Source of the DNA: Candidatus Borkfalkia faecigallinarum
GTDB taxonomy: Bacteria > Bacillota > Clostridia > Christensenellales > Borkfalkiaceae
Direction: 5' to 3'
NCBI GenBank assembly: GCA_019114625.1
Contig: DXFD01000007.1
Span: 1 to 38,207 of the forward strand
DNA length: 38,207 nt
A program made the translations under genes and the position numbers. The notes beneath the pieces were generated by a model, which had not been told where the DNA came from, searched no databases, and saw only the letters and a program-made list of their open reading frames with translations. Below, piece after piece: positions 1 to 7,591 of this stretch (position 1 is the first letter of the stretch; the number at the start of each line of letters is the position of its first letter).

Positions 1-167
1 CTCGGCTTCCTTTCGGCTCTACCTTGCTTCCTATACGTTTCCGTATTAACCAATTAGCTTCACTTTCTTTTAGTCTTTGCCTTTTCGTACTTTCTTCTTC
101 TTTCTTTTATGCAGTTGTCAATCTTCCGTTCCCCTTACAAAAGAAGGGTGCCGCCTCATTCGACAGC
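1..167 (-). other. Probable rRNA-operon leader (transcript running off the left edge)
   Basis: The minus-strand transcript from the promoter at 174-202 would run about 165 nt to the window edge without a convincing reading frame or start site. It contains a TTGACAACTGCATA element (minus strand, around 110-125) like the TTGAAAACTG-type motif conserved in rRNA leaders and spacers of Firmicutes, and then purine-rich sequence. With the very strong promoter, this is best read as the leader of a 16S rRNA (or 23S) gene just outside the window. The rRNA itself is not in view, so this is inference; a tRNA or other stable-RNA operon is the alternative. Confidence 0.5.
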
Positions 168-173
168 TTAACT

Positions 174-202
174 ATGATAGCACTTTCCCTATTTTATGTC
201 AA
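174..202 (-). promoter_or_regulatory. Very strong sigma-A promoter with UP-like element
   Basis: On the minus strand the -35 is TTGACA (197-202) and the -10 is TATCAT (174-179), with a 17-nt spacer. Immediately upstream (203-235) lies a T-rich run with two long T tracts that resembles an UP element. The architecture is typical of rRNA promoters. The same T-rich stretch follows the end of rarA and may help end that transcript, but no strong hairpin precedes it. Confidence 0.8.
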
Positions 203-274
203 GCATTTTTCTGAAAAAAAACAAAAAATTTGCGCATTCCCGCGGAATATCCGCAGTGCCTCTCCTCCGCAACT

Positions 275-1621
275 TTATTTGCCGCCTTTCCCGTTATCTT
301 TATTTATAATATGTCCGCGTCTCCACGCCTTGATCTCGGCGAGCCTGTCGGCGATGCGCGCCTCCGCGCCCTCCCGCGTGGGGCGGTAATATTCCTTCCC
401 CGCGAGCGAATCGGGCAGGCACTGCATATCGGTAAGTTTGTCCTCCGCGTCGTGCGCGTATTGGTAGCCCTTGCCGTAATCCAGTTCCTTCATCAGTTTT
501 GTGGGCGCGTTGCGCAAGACGAGCGGCACGGGTTCGGCGAGCATCTCCTGCGCATCCTTTTTCGCTCGTTCATAGGCGACATAGACCGCGTTCGATTTTG
601 GCGCAAGCGAAAGGTAGGTGACCGCCTCCGCAAGGTGAACGGTGCACTCGGGCATGCCGATGAGATGGCAGGCCTGATAGGCGGCGACGCAGAGCTGCAG
701 CGCCCGCGGGTCTGCCAGCCCGACGTCCTCCGCCGCAAACCGCGTGACGCGGCGGGCGACATACAGCGGGTCTTCCCCCGACTCGAGCATCCTCGCCAGC
801 CAGTAGACCGCGGCGTCCGGGTCGGAATTGCGCATGGATTTATGCAGCGCGGAAATGAGGTTGTAGTGTTCCTCCCCCGCCTTATCGTAGAGAAGCGACT
901 TCTTCGACGTGCACTGTTCTATCGTTTCGCGCGTGACGTCGATGCCGTTTCCGGTCATTTCGCCGTTGAGCACCGCCATTTCCAGCGTAGAGAGCGCGCT
1001 GCGCGCATCGCCGTTCGCAAAGTTGGCGATCGCCTCGACGAGGTCGTCCGCGATATGCACGTTCTGTCCGCCGAAGCCGCGCTCGTCGGCGAGCGCGTGC
1101 CGTATGAGCTGCACGAGCTCTTCCGTCTTCAGCGGCTGCAATACGAAAACTTTACAGCGCGACAGCAGCGCCCCGTTGACCTCGAAGGAAGGGTTCTCCG
1201 TCGTGGCGCCGATGAGCACGATGCTCCCGCGCTCGACGAAGGGCAGAAAAGCGTCCTGCTGCGCCTTGTTGAAGCGGTGTATCTCGTCCACGAACAGGAT
1301 GGTGCGTTCGCCGAACCGGCGGTTGCGTTCCGCCTGTTCCATCACCTGCCGTATTTCCTTTATCCCGCTGGTGACGGCGGAAAAGTCGATGAACGATGCC
1401 TTCGTGCGGTTGGCGATGATGCGGGCGAGCGTCGTCTTGCCGACGCCCGGCGGCCCCCAGAAGATCATGGAGCCGATCTTGTCCCCTTCGATCAGCCTGC
1501 GCAGCACCTTGCCCTCGCCGAGCAGGTGTTTCTGCCCGACGAACTCTTCCAGCGAGCGCGGGCGCAGCCGCGCCGCAAGCGGAAGAGCGGCGGGATTTTC
1601 AAACATGGACTGCTGCTGCAT
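275..1621 (-). CDS. rarA: Replication-associated recombination protein A (AAA+ ATPase RarA/MgsA)
   Basis: This 448-aa protein is a clamp-loader-like AAA+ ATPase that acts at stalled or gapped replication forks. Walker A (GPPGVGKTT) lies at residues 56-64, Walker B with DEIHRF at about 108-117, and a sensor-1 segment GATTENP at about 138-144. The C-terminal half carries the family tetramerisation region (VYVAYERAKKDA near 360). Length matches the family. The ATG at 1621 has an AAGGGGG ribosome site 6 nt upstream; an internal Met at residue 6 is a less likely start. It lies 21 nt after the zinc-ribbon gene and is probably co-transcribed from 2806-2834. Identification is firm. Confidence 0.96.
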   Translation of the reverse strand: MQQQSMFENPAALPLAARLRPRSLEEFVGQKHLLGEGKVLRRLIEGDKIGSMIFWGPPGVGKTTLARIIANRTKASFIDFSAVTSGIKEIRQVMEQAERNRRFGERTILFVDEIHRFNKAQQDAFLPFVERGSIVLIGATTENPSFEVNGALLSRCKVFVLQPLKTEELVQLIRHALADERGFGGQNVHIADDLVEAIANFANGDARSALSTLEMAVLNGEMTGNGIDVTRETIEQCTSKKSLLYDKAGEEHYNLISALHKSMRNSDPDAAVYWLARMLESGEDPLYVARRVTRFAAEDVGLADPRALQLCVAAYQACHLIGMPECTVHLAEAVTYLSLAPKSNAVYVAYERAKKDAQEMLAEPVPLVLRNAPTKLMKELDYGKGYQYAHDAEDKLTDMQCLPDSLAGKEYYRPTREGAEARIADRLAEIKAWRRGHIINKDNGKGGK

Positions 1622-1642
1622 GGCGAACCCCCTTTGCCGGGA

Positions 1643-2761
1643 TCAGCCCCCGGCGTACATGACGCCCAGCCAGACGAGCAGGGCGACGGCGGCGGCGCAG
1701 AGCAATACGACGCCCAGCACCTTGAGCGGGGATACGGGCGCCTTGCCCGTCACCTTGCCCGTTTCGCCGTTGACGAAAAAGTTGTACAGCTTCTGCCTCC
1801 ATGTGCTGTGCCCGACGTACACGGGCAGCAGGACGTATTTATACGTCACGTCCGAATAGCGCGTGGAGATGTTAAAGGAAGAAACGACGTCGTAATGATA
1901 CCCGGAAAGGATCTGCGAACGCAGCCTGTTCGCGATCACGTTTTTCGCGTCCTCCCAGCATTCCGTGCCCGCGCGGGCATTCTGTTCGGCGGTGAACCCG
2001 CTCAGATATTCCTGCGTATAGGCGCGGCTCGAACGGGTGTTATAGGGCTGCAGTTTGTTCACCACCTGCTGCCGCACCTCGGAGGACGCCTGGATCAGCA
2101 CGTCGTCGAAGGAGGAGGCGTATTGCCCGCTCACATGGAAGTATTCCGTATAACGTTCGCGTTCCCAGCGCCCGTTGCGGCGGACGGATCTGTACCGGTA
2201 GACGCCGAGCGTGGCGGAATACGACGAATCGGTGTTCGCGTCGAAGGTAAAGGCGGGTATGTACACGCCGCGCATCTCTTCCGGCTTGGCGCTCTTGCGG
2301 AACTTGCGCGGCGCGAAAAGCCTCTTTTTCAGCCAAGCGCGCGCAAAACCGCCCGCCTGTTCGCTGCCGACGGCGAAGGGCACGACGGCGTTGGGTCGGA
2401 TACCGGGCAGTTCGTCGGTGGCGACGATGTTGCTCGTGCCGCAGAAGGGGCAGGTCTTTGCGATCTCGCGGCGGTCGAGCACCTCGGTCGCGCCGCAGTT
2501 TTCGCAGCGGAACACGTGCGATTCGTTCTCCCAGCCTCCGGACGCGGAAAGGAGATGCGCAAAGTCTATCTCTTCGCTCTCCTCTCCCGCGAACTCGCGG
2601 ACGGAGCCGCAGTATTCGCAGTACAGCGCTCCCCTTTCCGCGCTGTACACCATGTTCGCCCCGCAGGAAGGGCACTTCATGACCGAAGTGGTGTTTTCCA
2701 CCTCGGGCACGGGTGCGCTCTCTTCCCCGGGCATCTGTTCCGTCTTTTCGCTTTCTTTCAT
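1643..2761 (-). CDS. Double zinc-ribbon protein with C-terminal membrane anchor
   Basis: This 372-aa protein has two CxxC...CxxC zinc ribbons near the N-terminus: Cys30/33/48/51 and Cys86/89/104/107. The ribbons resemble TFIIB/rubredoxin-type knuckles. A basic, aromatic-rich middle domain follows (about 120-340), and a single hydrophobic helix at about 345-368 ends almost at the C-terminus, suggesting a tail-anchored protein with its ribbons in the cytoplasm. Similar zinc-ribbon proteins of unknown function are common in Clostridia. The ATG at 2761 has an AGAGGG site 6 nt upstream. It shares an operon with rarA, which does not by itself indicate a replication role. Function is not known. Confidence 0.8.
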   Translation of the reverse strand: MKESEKTEQMPGEESAPVPEVENTTSVMKCPSCGANMVYSAERGALYCEYCGSVREFAGEESEEIDFAHLLSASGGWENESHVFRCENCGATEVLDRREIAKTCPFCGTSNIVATDELPGIRPNAVVPFAVGSEQAGGFARAWLKKRLFAPRKFRKSAKPEEMRGVYIPAFTFDANTDSSYSATLGVYRYRSVRRNGRWERERYTEYFHVSGQYASSFDDVLIQASSEVRQQVVNKLQPYNTRSSRAYTQEYLSGFTAEQNARAGTECWEDAKNVIANRLRSQILSGYHYDVVSSFNISTRYSDVTYKYVLLPVYVGHSTWRQKLYNFFVNGETGKVTGKAPVSPLKVLGVVLLCAAAVALLVWLGVMYAGG

Positions 2762-2805
2762 ATGATTCCCTCTTTCCCGCCGGAGCGGTTTTCTTCTTCC
2801 CGTCT

Positions 2806-2834
2806 ATTTTATCACACAATCGCCCGCCGCACAA
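2806..2834 (-). promoter_or_regulatory. Promoter of the zinc-ribbon/rarA operon
   Basis: Minus strand: -35 TTGTGC (2829-2834), 17-nt spacer, -10 TAAAAT (2806-2811). It sits about 45 nt upstream of the zinc-ribbon start and is the only good candidate between that gene and the terminator of the sugar operon. Confidence 0.65.
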
Positions 2835-2886
2835 CAGTTTTCCGCATTTTTTCCGCGGACAATCTTTTCCTTCGCGGTAAAACGCA

Positions 2887-2917
2887 TGCAAAAGGGCGGC
2901 TCCCGAAGAAGCCGCCC
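2887..2917 (-). terminator. Intrinsic terminator of the sugar operon
   Basis: Minus strand: an 8-bp GC stem (arms 2910-2917 and 2894-2901) followed by TTTT then GC, 18 nt past the aldolase stop codon. The short T tract makes it moderate in strength. Confidence 0.7.
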
Positions 2918-2935
2918 CGATAGCGTCCGACTCTT

Positions 2936-3784
2936 TTATTTCCCCGCAAAGATGCGGATGGCGCGCTTTACGTCCTCCTTCATCGCCTGCATCGCCGCGT
3001 ACTCCGCGTCGTGCAGGTAATGCGACTTACCTGCCGAGATCTCGCGCTTTGCGGCGTCGTAACCCGCCTTCGACATATACGAATAATAGTTGACCTTTCT
3101 GATGCCCGCCGCGATGGCGCTGCGGAACCCCTCTTCGCTGACGCCGCTGCCGCCGTGCATGACGAGAGGCAGCCCCGTCGCCGCGGCGCAGTCTTTCACG
3201 ACGCCGAAGTCCAGTTTCGGCTGCGCCTTGTAAAACCCGTGGCTGGTGCCGAAGGCGACCGCGAGCGCGTCGATGCCCGTGCTCCCGGCGAACGCCGCCG
3301 CCTCGTCGGGCCGGGTATAGAAGTCGGCGGGGTCGCAGCCTTCGAGCGCGTTTTCCCCTCCTTCTCCCGCGGCGAGCCTGCCCAGCTCCGCCTCGACGTC
3401 TGCCCCCATCGCGTGGGCGGCCTGCGTTATCTCGCGGGTCATGCGCACGTTCTCCTCGTACGGGAGCGCGGACGCGTCGATCATCACGGAGGTGAACCCG
3501 ATACGCAGCGCGCGCCAGAGCATGGCGGGCGTGACGCCGTGGTCGAGATGGACGCAGACGGGCACCTTCGCGTTCTTTGCTGCCGCGAGCATGGCGGGGC
3601 CGACGAAGGATATGTCGTTATACACGTTGTGCACCTCGGCATGGGCGATGATGACGGGCTCGTTCAGCTCTTCCGCCGCGCCGATGACCGCCTGCAGGCT
3701 GTCGAACCCCGTGGCGTTGAACATACCGACGGCACATTTGCGCTCTTCGGCGATCTTCAGAATTTCTTTCAGTCCTGTAAGCAT
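2936..3784 (-). CDS. Class II (zinc) ketose-phosphate aldolase, FBA/GatY/KbaY family
   Basis: This 282-aa TIM-barrel protein carries the class II aldolase signatures: HLDHG at 79-83 (catalytic Asp81, zinc ligand His82), a Glu in DVEAELG near 130, a SHGFYK histidine near 180 and MHGGSG near 210. These are the zinc- and phosphate-binding elements of enzymes that cleave a ketose phosphate to DHAP plus an aldehyde. The usual KINxxT near the C-terminus is replaced by KVNYYSYMS, which places it outside classical FbaA and closer to specialised sugar aldolases. It begins 3 nt after the isomerase gene and is the last gene of the kinase-isomerase-aldolase operon, so its substrate is probably the kinase product, not necessarily fructose 1,6-bisphosphate. 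Confidence 0.85.
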   Translation of the reverse strand: MLTGLKEILKIAEERKCAVGMFNATGFDSLQAVIGAAEELNEPVIIAHAEVHNVYNDISFVGPAMLAAAKNAKVPVCVHLDHGVTPAMLWRALRIGFTSVMIDASALPYEENVRMTREITQAAHAMGADVEAELGRLAAGEGGENALEGCDPADFYTRPDEAAAFAGSTGIDALAVAFGTSHGFYKAQPKLDFGVVKDCAAATGLPLVMHGGSGVSEEGFRSAIAAGIRKVNYYSYMSKAGYDAAKREISAGKSHYLHDAEYAAMQAMKEDVKRAIRIFAGK

Positions 3785-3787
3785 TTT

Positions 3788-4336
3788 TTACTCCTCTATG
3801 TTCGGTATGCGCACGATGCGCCCGTCGGTGAACACGTCGCTCTCGTCGCGGCTGGTGGTGGAAAACTCGCTGATGACGGCAGTTTCCGCCCCGGCGCGGA
3901 ACCAATGTTTCGTCCCGGGGCGGATGGTGTATTGCTCCCCTTCGCGCAGGACGACCTCATGAAAGACGGTCACGTCCGTCGGCGGAAGCCCTCCCGTCAC
4001 GTCCTCCGCGCGCCCCTCGCCGGGCACATACAGATAACACACGCCCCTGCGGACGCGGAAGGTCTCCTCCTTGCCCTCGAAGGGCACGCCGTTTTCCTCC
4101 CCGCTCACATGGATATGCTCCGGGCACGCCTGATGCGGGAAGAGCACCATCTCCTTCGCGCACACGCGCGCGGTGTTGACATATGTCAGCAGCTGCAGCC
4201 CGATGCGCTCCACGTCGCCCAGCCCGAAATCCGCCACCTCGATGCGCGCGCGTTCCTCTTCGGTGATCGCGATATGCGCCTCGGCAAAGGCGCGCGCCGT
4301 GCGCTCCGCCTGCTTTTCGTAAACATCCTTCTTCAT
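3788..4336 (-). CDS. D-lyxose/D-mannose ketol-isomerase-like cupin protein
   Basis: This 182-aa protein matches the D-lyxose isomerase cupin family. A PHQACPEHIH segment (67-76) supplies two histidine metal ligands, the GKEETFRV segment (about 88-95) a Glu ligand, and a histidine near 150 (KHWFRAG) probably completes the Mn site. Family members interconvert D-lyxose/D-xylulose and often D-mannose/D-fructose. The length is that of the short bacterial form. Its ATG overlaps the kinase stop in an ATGA arrangement, implying translational coupling. In the pathway it would supply the ketose for the kinase. The family assignment is strong; the true substrate is not determinable from sequence. Confidence 0.85.
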   Translation of the reverse strand: MKKDVYEKQAERTARAFAEAHIAITEEERARIEVADFGLGDVERIGLQLLTYVNTARVCAKEMVLFPHQACPEHIHVSGEENGVPFEGKEETFRVRRGVCYLYVPGEGRAEDVTGGLPPTDVTVFHEVVLREGEQYTIRPGTKHWFRAGAETAVISEFSTTSRDESDVFTDGRIVRIPNIEE

Positions 4337-5340
4337 AAAGGCAAAGCCCTCCTTTCAAATTTCTTTTCCAGCGCGAGCGTATCCGCCAGCGGCCGCGCCC
4401 CGCCCACCGAGTCGGCGGCGCTTAAATTGCACGCCGCGACGGCGGAAGCCAGCCGCAGCCCTTCCTCCGCGGGCATGCCCTGCAAAAACGCGTACAGCAT
4501 CCCCGCGCAGAAGGCGTCCCCCGCGCCGACGCTCCCGACGATATACCCCTTCGGCAAGGCGAGGGAGGGCACCGCGGTGAACCTGCCCGCGGCATCCATC
4601 GCGCATCCGCATTCGGGGCAATGAATGACGACAGTATCTTTCACCCCCGCCGAGAGCAGCGCCTCGCACGCCTCGCGCAGGCGGGAAAAACAGAGTCTGT
4701 CCCCCTCGCGCAGCGGGATCCCCGCGATGCTGCCCGCCTCTATCTCGTTCATGACCGCATAGTCGCAGTAGCGGAGCGCGGGCAATGCCACCGCGCGGAA
4801 CCGCGCGCCCGCCGCGCTCACCATGTCTATCGACGTCTTTATCCCCCTCTCCCGCACCCGCGCGAGCAGGCGCGCCGCGCGCGTGCCGTATTCGGCGTCG
4901 GGCGCGTCGAGCGTTTCGAGCAGCAGCAGATAGCCGAGATGGAACAGCCCGCAGTCCTCCTCCGGGAGCGCGTCCTCCTCGCAGAAGGCGGCATTCGCGC
5001 CCGCATATGTGAAGAAGGTGCGCTCTCCTCCGGGCAAAGAATACACGTCGGTAAAGGCGGTGGAAAGCGCCGCGTCCTCGGCAACGCCCGATATGTCTAT
5101 CCCTCTGCGCTGCATTTCGCCGCAGACGTATGCGCCGTTCGCATCCTTTCCGACGCGCGCACGCGCGCAGACCCGCACGGCGGGATCGAGCGTTTTGAGC
5201 GTGATGCCCGTATTCGGCACGCACCCGCCCACGCCCGGGCTGACCTGCGTTATCTTGGCGAGCATGCCCTTCGCGGGGTATTCCTCTATCCTCTTGATGA
5301 TGTCCGCGAGGCAGTTGCCCGCGATCGTGACGCCTTTCAA
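4333..5340 (-). CDS. PfkB-family carbohydrate kinase (ribokinase-like), TTG start
   Basis: This 335-aa sugar kinase has the C-terminal PfkB signature GSVGAGDAF (about 269-277), whose Asp is the catalytic base and whose GAG forms the anion hole, and an N-terminal substrate region with PGVGGCVPNTG (about 35-45). The start is TTG at 5340, preceded by AAGGAGG with 9-nt spacing and lying only about 17 nt after the predicted transcription start; no ATG in frame is as well placed. It is the first gene of the kinase-isomerase-aldolase operon. Presumably it phosphorylates the isomerase's ketose product. The PfkB motif does not tell position 1 from position 5/6 phosphorylation. Confidence 0.88.
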   Translation of the reverse strand: MKGVTIAGNCLADIIKRIEEYPAKGMLAKITQVSPGVGGCVPNTGITLKTLDPAVRVCARARVGKDANGAYVCGEMQRRGIDISGVAEDAALSTAFTDVYSLPGGERTFFTYAGANAAFCEEDALPEEDCGLFHLGYLLLLETLDAPDAEYGTRAARLLARVRERGIKTSIDMVSAAGARFRAVALPALRYCDYAVMNEIEAGSIAGIPLREGDRLCFSRLREACEALLSAGVKDTVVIHCPECGCAMDAAGRFTAVPSLALPKGYIVGSVGAGDAFCAGMLYAFLQGMPAEEGLRLASAVAACNLSAADSVGGARPLADTLALEKKFERRALPL

Positions 5341-5363
5341 TTCCTTTCCCCTCCTTTTCTTCC

Positions 5364-5392
5364 AGTATACGGCGGAACGCGCGGAAAGTCAA
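5364..5392 (-). promoter_or_regulatory. Promoter of the kinase-isomerase-aldolase operon
   Basis: Minus strand: -35 TTGACT (5387-5392), 17-nt spacer, -10 TATACT (5364-5369). The 5' UTR would be only about 17 nt. The promoter is divergent from that of the regulator gene and lies about 45 nt from it. Confidence 0.8.
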
Positions 5393-5434
5393 TGCCCCGC
5401 CCGCAAAACGGCAGTGCATATTCCCCGCGTACGC

Positions 5435-5463
5435 TTGACTTTCGGGCGATAATGTTATATCAT
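5435..5463 (+). promoter_or_regulatory. Promoter of the GntR/LacI-type regulator
   Basis: Plus strand: -35 TTGACT (5435-5440), 17-nt spacer, -10 TATCAT (5458-5463). Transcription would begin around 5470, inside the palindrome at 5464-5476, a layout that fits autoregulation. Confidence 0.75.
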
Positions 5464-5476
5464 ATTTTCAGAAAAT
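5464..5476. promoter_or_regulatory. Candidate operator for the adjacent regulator
   Basis: ATTTTCAGAAAAT is a 13-nt perfect dyad (6 nt per arm, central A) just downstream of the regulator's -10 and overlapping its transcription start. It is the clearest palindrome in the divergent interval. Binding by the neighbouring GntR-type domain is inferred from position only. Confidence 0.45.
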
Positions 5477-5509
5477 GAAAAAATATATGGCATAATCGGG
5501 AGGTGAACC

Positions 5510-6613
5510 ATGAAGCCGCTGTACCGTAGCGTATACGAAGACCTGCTGACGAAGATAAGGGGCGGGCAGTACGCCGCGGGGGATCTTCTGCCCACCGAAG
5601 CGGAGCTGTGCGCGCAATACGGCGTCAGCCGCATCACCGCGTCGCACGCGCTCAACGAACTGAAGGCGCAGGGATACGTCGGACGGAAAAAGCGCAAAGG
5701 CACGGAAGTGCTGCCCCTGCCCTTCGCCCCGCGCGGAGGGGAACAGAGCATCGCCGTCGTGTTCGGCGGCTTTGAAGATTTCGGGCAGAAGATCGCGGGC
5801 GCGCTGGCGCCGTACGCGCGCAAAAAGGGATGCCCGCTGATGACCTTCGATTCCCGCCACTCGCAGCAGCGGGAACGGGAGATCCTGCAATACCTGCTCA
5901 CGCGGAACGTGCGCGGGCTGATCCTATGGCCGGTCACGCGCGCCTCCAACCTCGACCTGCTCAACGAATTTGCGCAGGCGCAGATCCCCCTCTGTTTTCT
6001 CGATTATCCGTCCTACGGCTTCGAGGCGCCCTGCGTGAGTTCGGACAACTACGGCGGAATGTACGGGATCACCGCCCATCTGGCAGGGCTGGGCCACCGC
6101 CACATCGCCTATTTCCCCTTCAAAGATAACTTTCTGCCGACGGAGCAGGAGCGGTTCGGCGGATACTGCGCCGCGCTGGTGAAAAACGGCGCCGTGCTCG
6201 ACCCCGCCTTCTTCCTGCGCGACCCCGACGGCGTGCACGCCGCGACGACGGAGAGCGGGCGCGACCTCGCCCGCTGCGCCGACCACGCCGTGCGCACCCT
6301 CCTTGCCCTCCGCCTGCGCCCCACCGCCGTCGTCTGCGTGAACGACGCGACCGCCCTGCACTTCATCCGCGCCGCGCGGGCGCACGGGCTGCGCGTGCCG
6401 GAAGATCTTTCCGTGACCGGGTTCGACAACCTCGCCCTCGCCGCGCAGAACGAGATCACGACGGTGTCGCAGGATTTCGGGGAAATGGCAAAGACGGCGC
6501 TGAACATGATCCTCCGCCAGCTCGCGGAACCGTCGCTCATCAACAATTACGCGGGCACGGGCCGCATCCGCTCCGTCATCATAGAGCGCGGCTCGGTGCG
6601 CCGGCTTTCCTGA
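5510..6613 (+). CDS. GntR-HTH / LacI-type sensor transcriptional regulator (AraR-like)
   Basis: This 367-aa repressor-type protein has an N-terminal GntR winged helix (about 1-70; LLPTEAELCAQYGVSR and an HALNELKAQGYV recognition segment) fused to a periplasmic-binding-protein-like sugar-sensing domain (about 75-365; AVVFGGF, SDNYGG, GLGHRHIAYF, DLSVTGFDN). This is the domain order of AraR, the pentose repressor of Bacillus. The ATG has a GGGAGG site 7 nt upstream. It diverges from the sugar operon and most likely controls it and itself in response to a sugar or sugar phosphate. A terminator follows directly. The ligand is unknown; a pentose or mannose-type sugar is suggested by the neighbouring isomerase. 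Confidence 0.92.
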   Translation: MKPLYRSVYEDLLTKIRGGQYAAGDLLPTEAELCAQYGVSRITASHALNELKAQGYVGRKKRKGTEVLPLPFAPRGGEQSIAVVFGGFEDFGQKIAGALAPYARKKGCPLMTFDSRHSQQREREILQYLLTRNVRGLILWPVTRASNLDLLNEFAQAQIPLCFLDYPSYGFEAPCVSSDNYGGMYGITAHLAGLGHRHIAYFPFKDNFLPTEQERFGGYCAALVKNGAVLDPAFFLRDPDGVHAATTESGRDLARCADHAVRTLLALRLRPTAVVCVNDATALHFIRAARAHGLRVPEDLSVTGFDNLALAAQNEITTVSQDFGEMAKTALNMILRQLAEPSLINNYAGTGRIRSVIIERGSVRRLS

Positions 6614-6630
6614 ATCTTTCCGCAAGAGAA

Positions 6631-6676
6631 GACGCGGTGCGCCCCTGCCCGGGCGGCACCGCGTCTTTGTTTTTTG
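6631..6676 (+). terminator. Intrinsic terminator of the regulator gene
   Basis: A perfect 10-bp stem, GACGCGGTGC (6631-6640) pairing with 6656-6665, is followed by TTTGTTTTTTG. It begins 18 nt after the regulator stop codon. Confidence 0.9.
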
Positions 6677-6680
6677 ACTT

Positions 6681-7526
6681 TTACTGAAAGAGATTCCGCT
6701 CGAAACTGCGGCGCTCCCTGTCCGCGTTGCGCAGCCCCGCGAGCCGTTCCTCTCCTCTCTCGCGGTATTCCGCGGCTTCCTCTTCCCCGATGGCGCCGGT
6801 ATCCAGCATCCATCCGATGTAGTCCCTGTCCGTACATTCGCCGTACGGGCGGACGGAATCTCCGCGCAGGCGGTGCGCGAGTTTGGTCATAAAGAAGGAA
6901 ATATCCTTAAATAACCCGATATGCGCCGCGTATTCCGCGTCCTCCTCGAACATTTCGGGATAGGTGAGCGACTCCCCGCCGTACCGTTCGAGGGAGGAGA
7001 CCAGCCCCGGGCGCACCGCAAAGCGCCCCTTCTGCTCCGAGGTGAGCGCCGCCGCGTCCGCGAGGGAGAGCGGCCTCGGCCCGACGAAGCTCATCTTTCC
7101 CGCCAGCACCGCGACGAGGCAGGGGTAATACTTCATGCCGACGGCGGACAGCAGCCTGCCCATCGGCGTGATGCGCTCGCGCACGGGCAGCAGCCTGCCC
7201 TCCTCGTCGTGCAGCACCCGTTCGGTCGTGAAGGTGAACAGGCGGAACACCTTTTCCTTCTTCCCCACGCAATATTCGCCCGCAAACAGCGATTTATACG
7301 CGTTCGTGACCCTGTTATAGATCGCGTCGGCGACGAGCGCGATGAGGAAAAAGGGGAAAAACACGATAAGAAAGACCGCCGCGAACAGAAAGTCCAGCAC
7401 GCGCTTGAACAGCCAGCGGTAGTTGAGCGCGATGATGAGGACGAGCACGGCAATGTCTATGACGATAAATATCGCCATTCCCCACGGCGTGCCGAGCAGA
7501 TCGGCGGGGGAAGCGAGAATATTCAT
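6681..7526 (-). CDS. Divergent polyprenyl-phosphate sugar-phosphate transferase (bac_transf family), dyad missing
   Basis: This protein of about 281 aa resembles initiating sugar-phosphate transferases of the WbaP/PglC type, which load a sugar phosphate onto undecaprenyl phosphate at the membrane. Visible are an N-terminal helix (about 12-33), a re-entrant-like hydrophobic segment (KRVLDFLFAAV, about 42-65), GRLL, GKMSFVGPRPL (about 143-153) and RFAVRPGLVSS. It is abnormal at the core: the usual LDELPQL reads MKYYPCL, so the catalytic Asp-Glu dyad is Lys-Tyr, and KFRTM reads TFTTE. The ATG at 7526 is preferred over GTG at 7532 because AAGGAG then lies 5 nt away. No glycan genes are nearby. 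It may be a pseudoenzyme or have a changed reaction. Confidence 0.75.
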   Translation of the reverse strand: MNILASPADLLGTPWGMAIFIVIDIAVLVLIIALNYRWLFKRVLDFLFAAVFLIVFFPFFLIALVADAIYNRVTNAYKSLFAGEYCVGKKEKVFRLFTFTTERVLHDEEGRLLPVRERITPMGRLLSAVGMKYYPCLVAVLAGKMSFVGPRPLSLADAAALTSEQKGRFAVRPGLVSSLERYGGESLTYPEMFEEDAEYAAHIGLFKDISFFMTKLAHRLRGDSVRPYGECTDRDYIGWMLDTGAIGEEEAAEYRERGEERLAGLRNADRERRSFERNLFQ

Positions 7527-7555
7527 ATGCACTCCTTGTCTTTCCGTGATATTTC

Positions 7556-7584
7556 ATTATAGCACAGCGGCGGCGCAAAAGCAA
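7556..7584 (-). promoter_or_regulatory. Promoter of the sugar-transferase-like gene
   Basis: Minus strand: -35 TTGCTT (7579-7584), 17-nt spacer, consensus -10 TATAAT (7556-7561). It lies just beyond the engB stop, so the gene can be transcribed apart from the lon-engB operon. Confidence 0.75.
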
Positions 7585-7591
7585 CCGCTTT

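Noticed and set aside
230-2923. Very long plus-strand open frame (about 897 codons) opposite rarA and the zinc-ribbon gene
   Set aside because: It is antisense to two well-supported genes, its product is Arg/His/Ala-rich without domains, and such frames arise routinely opposite GC-rich coding sequence.
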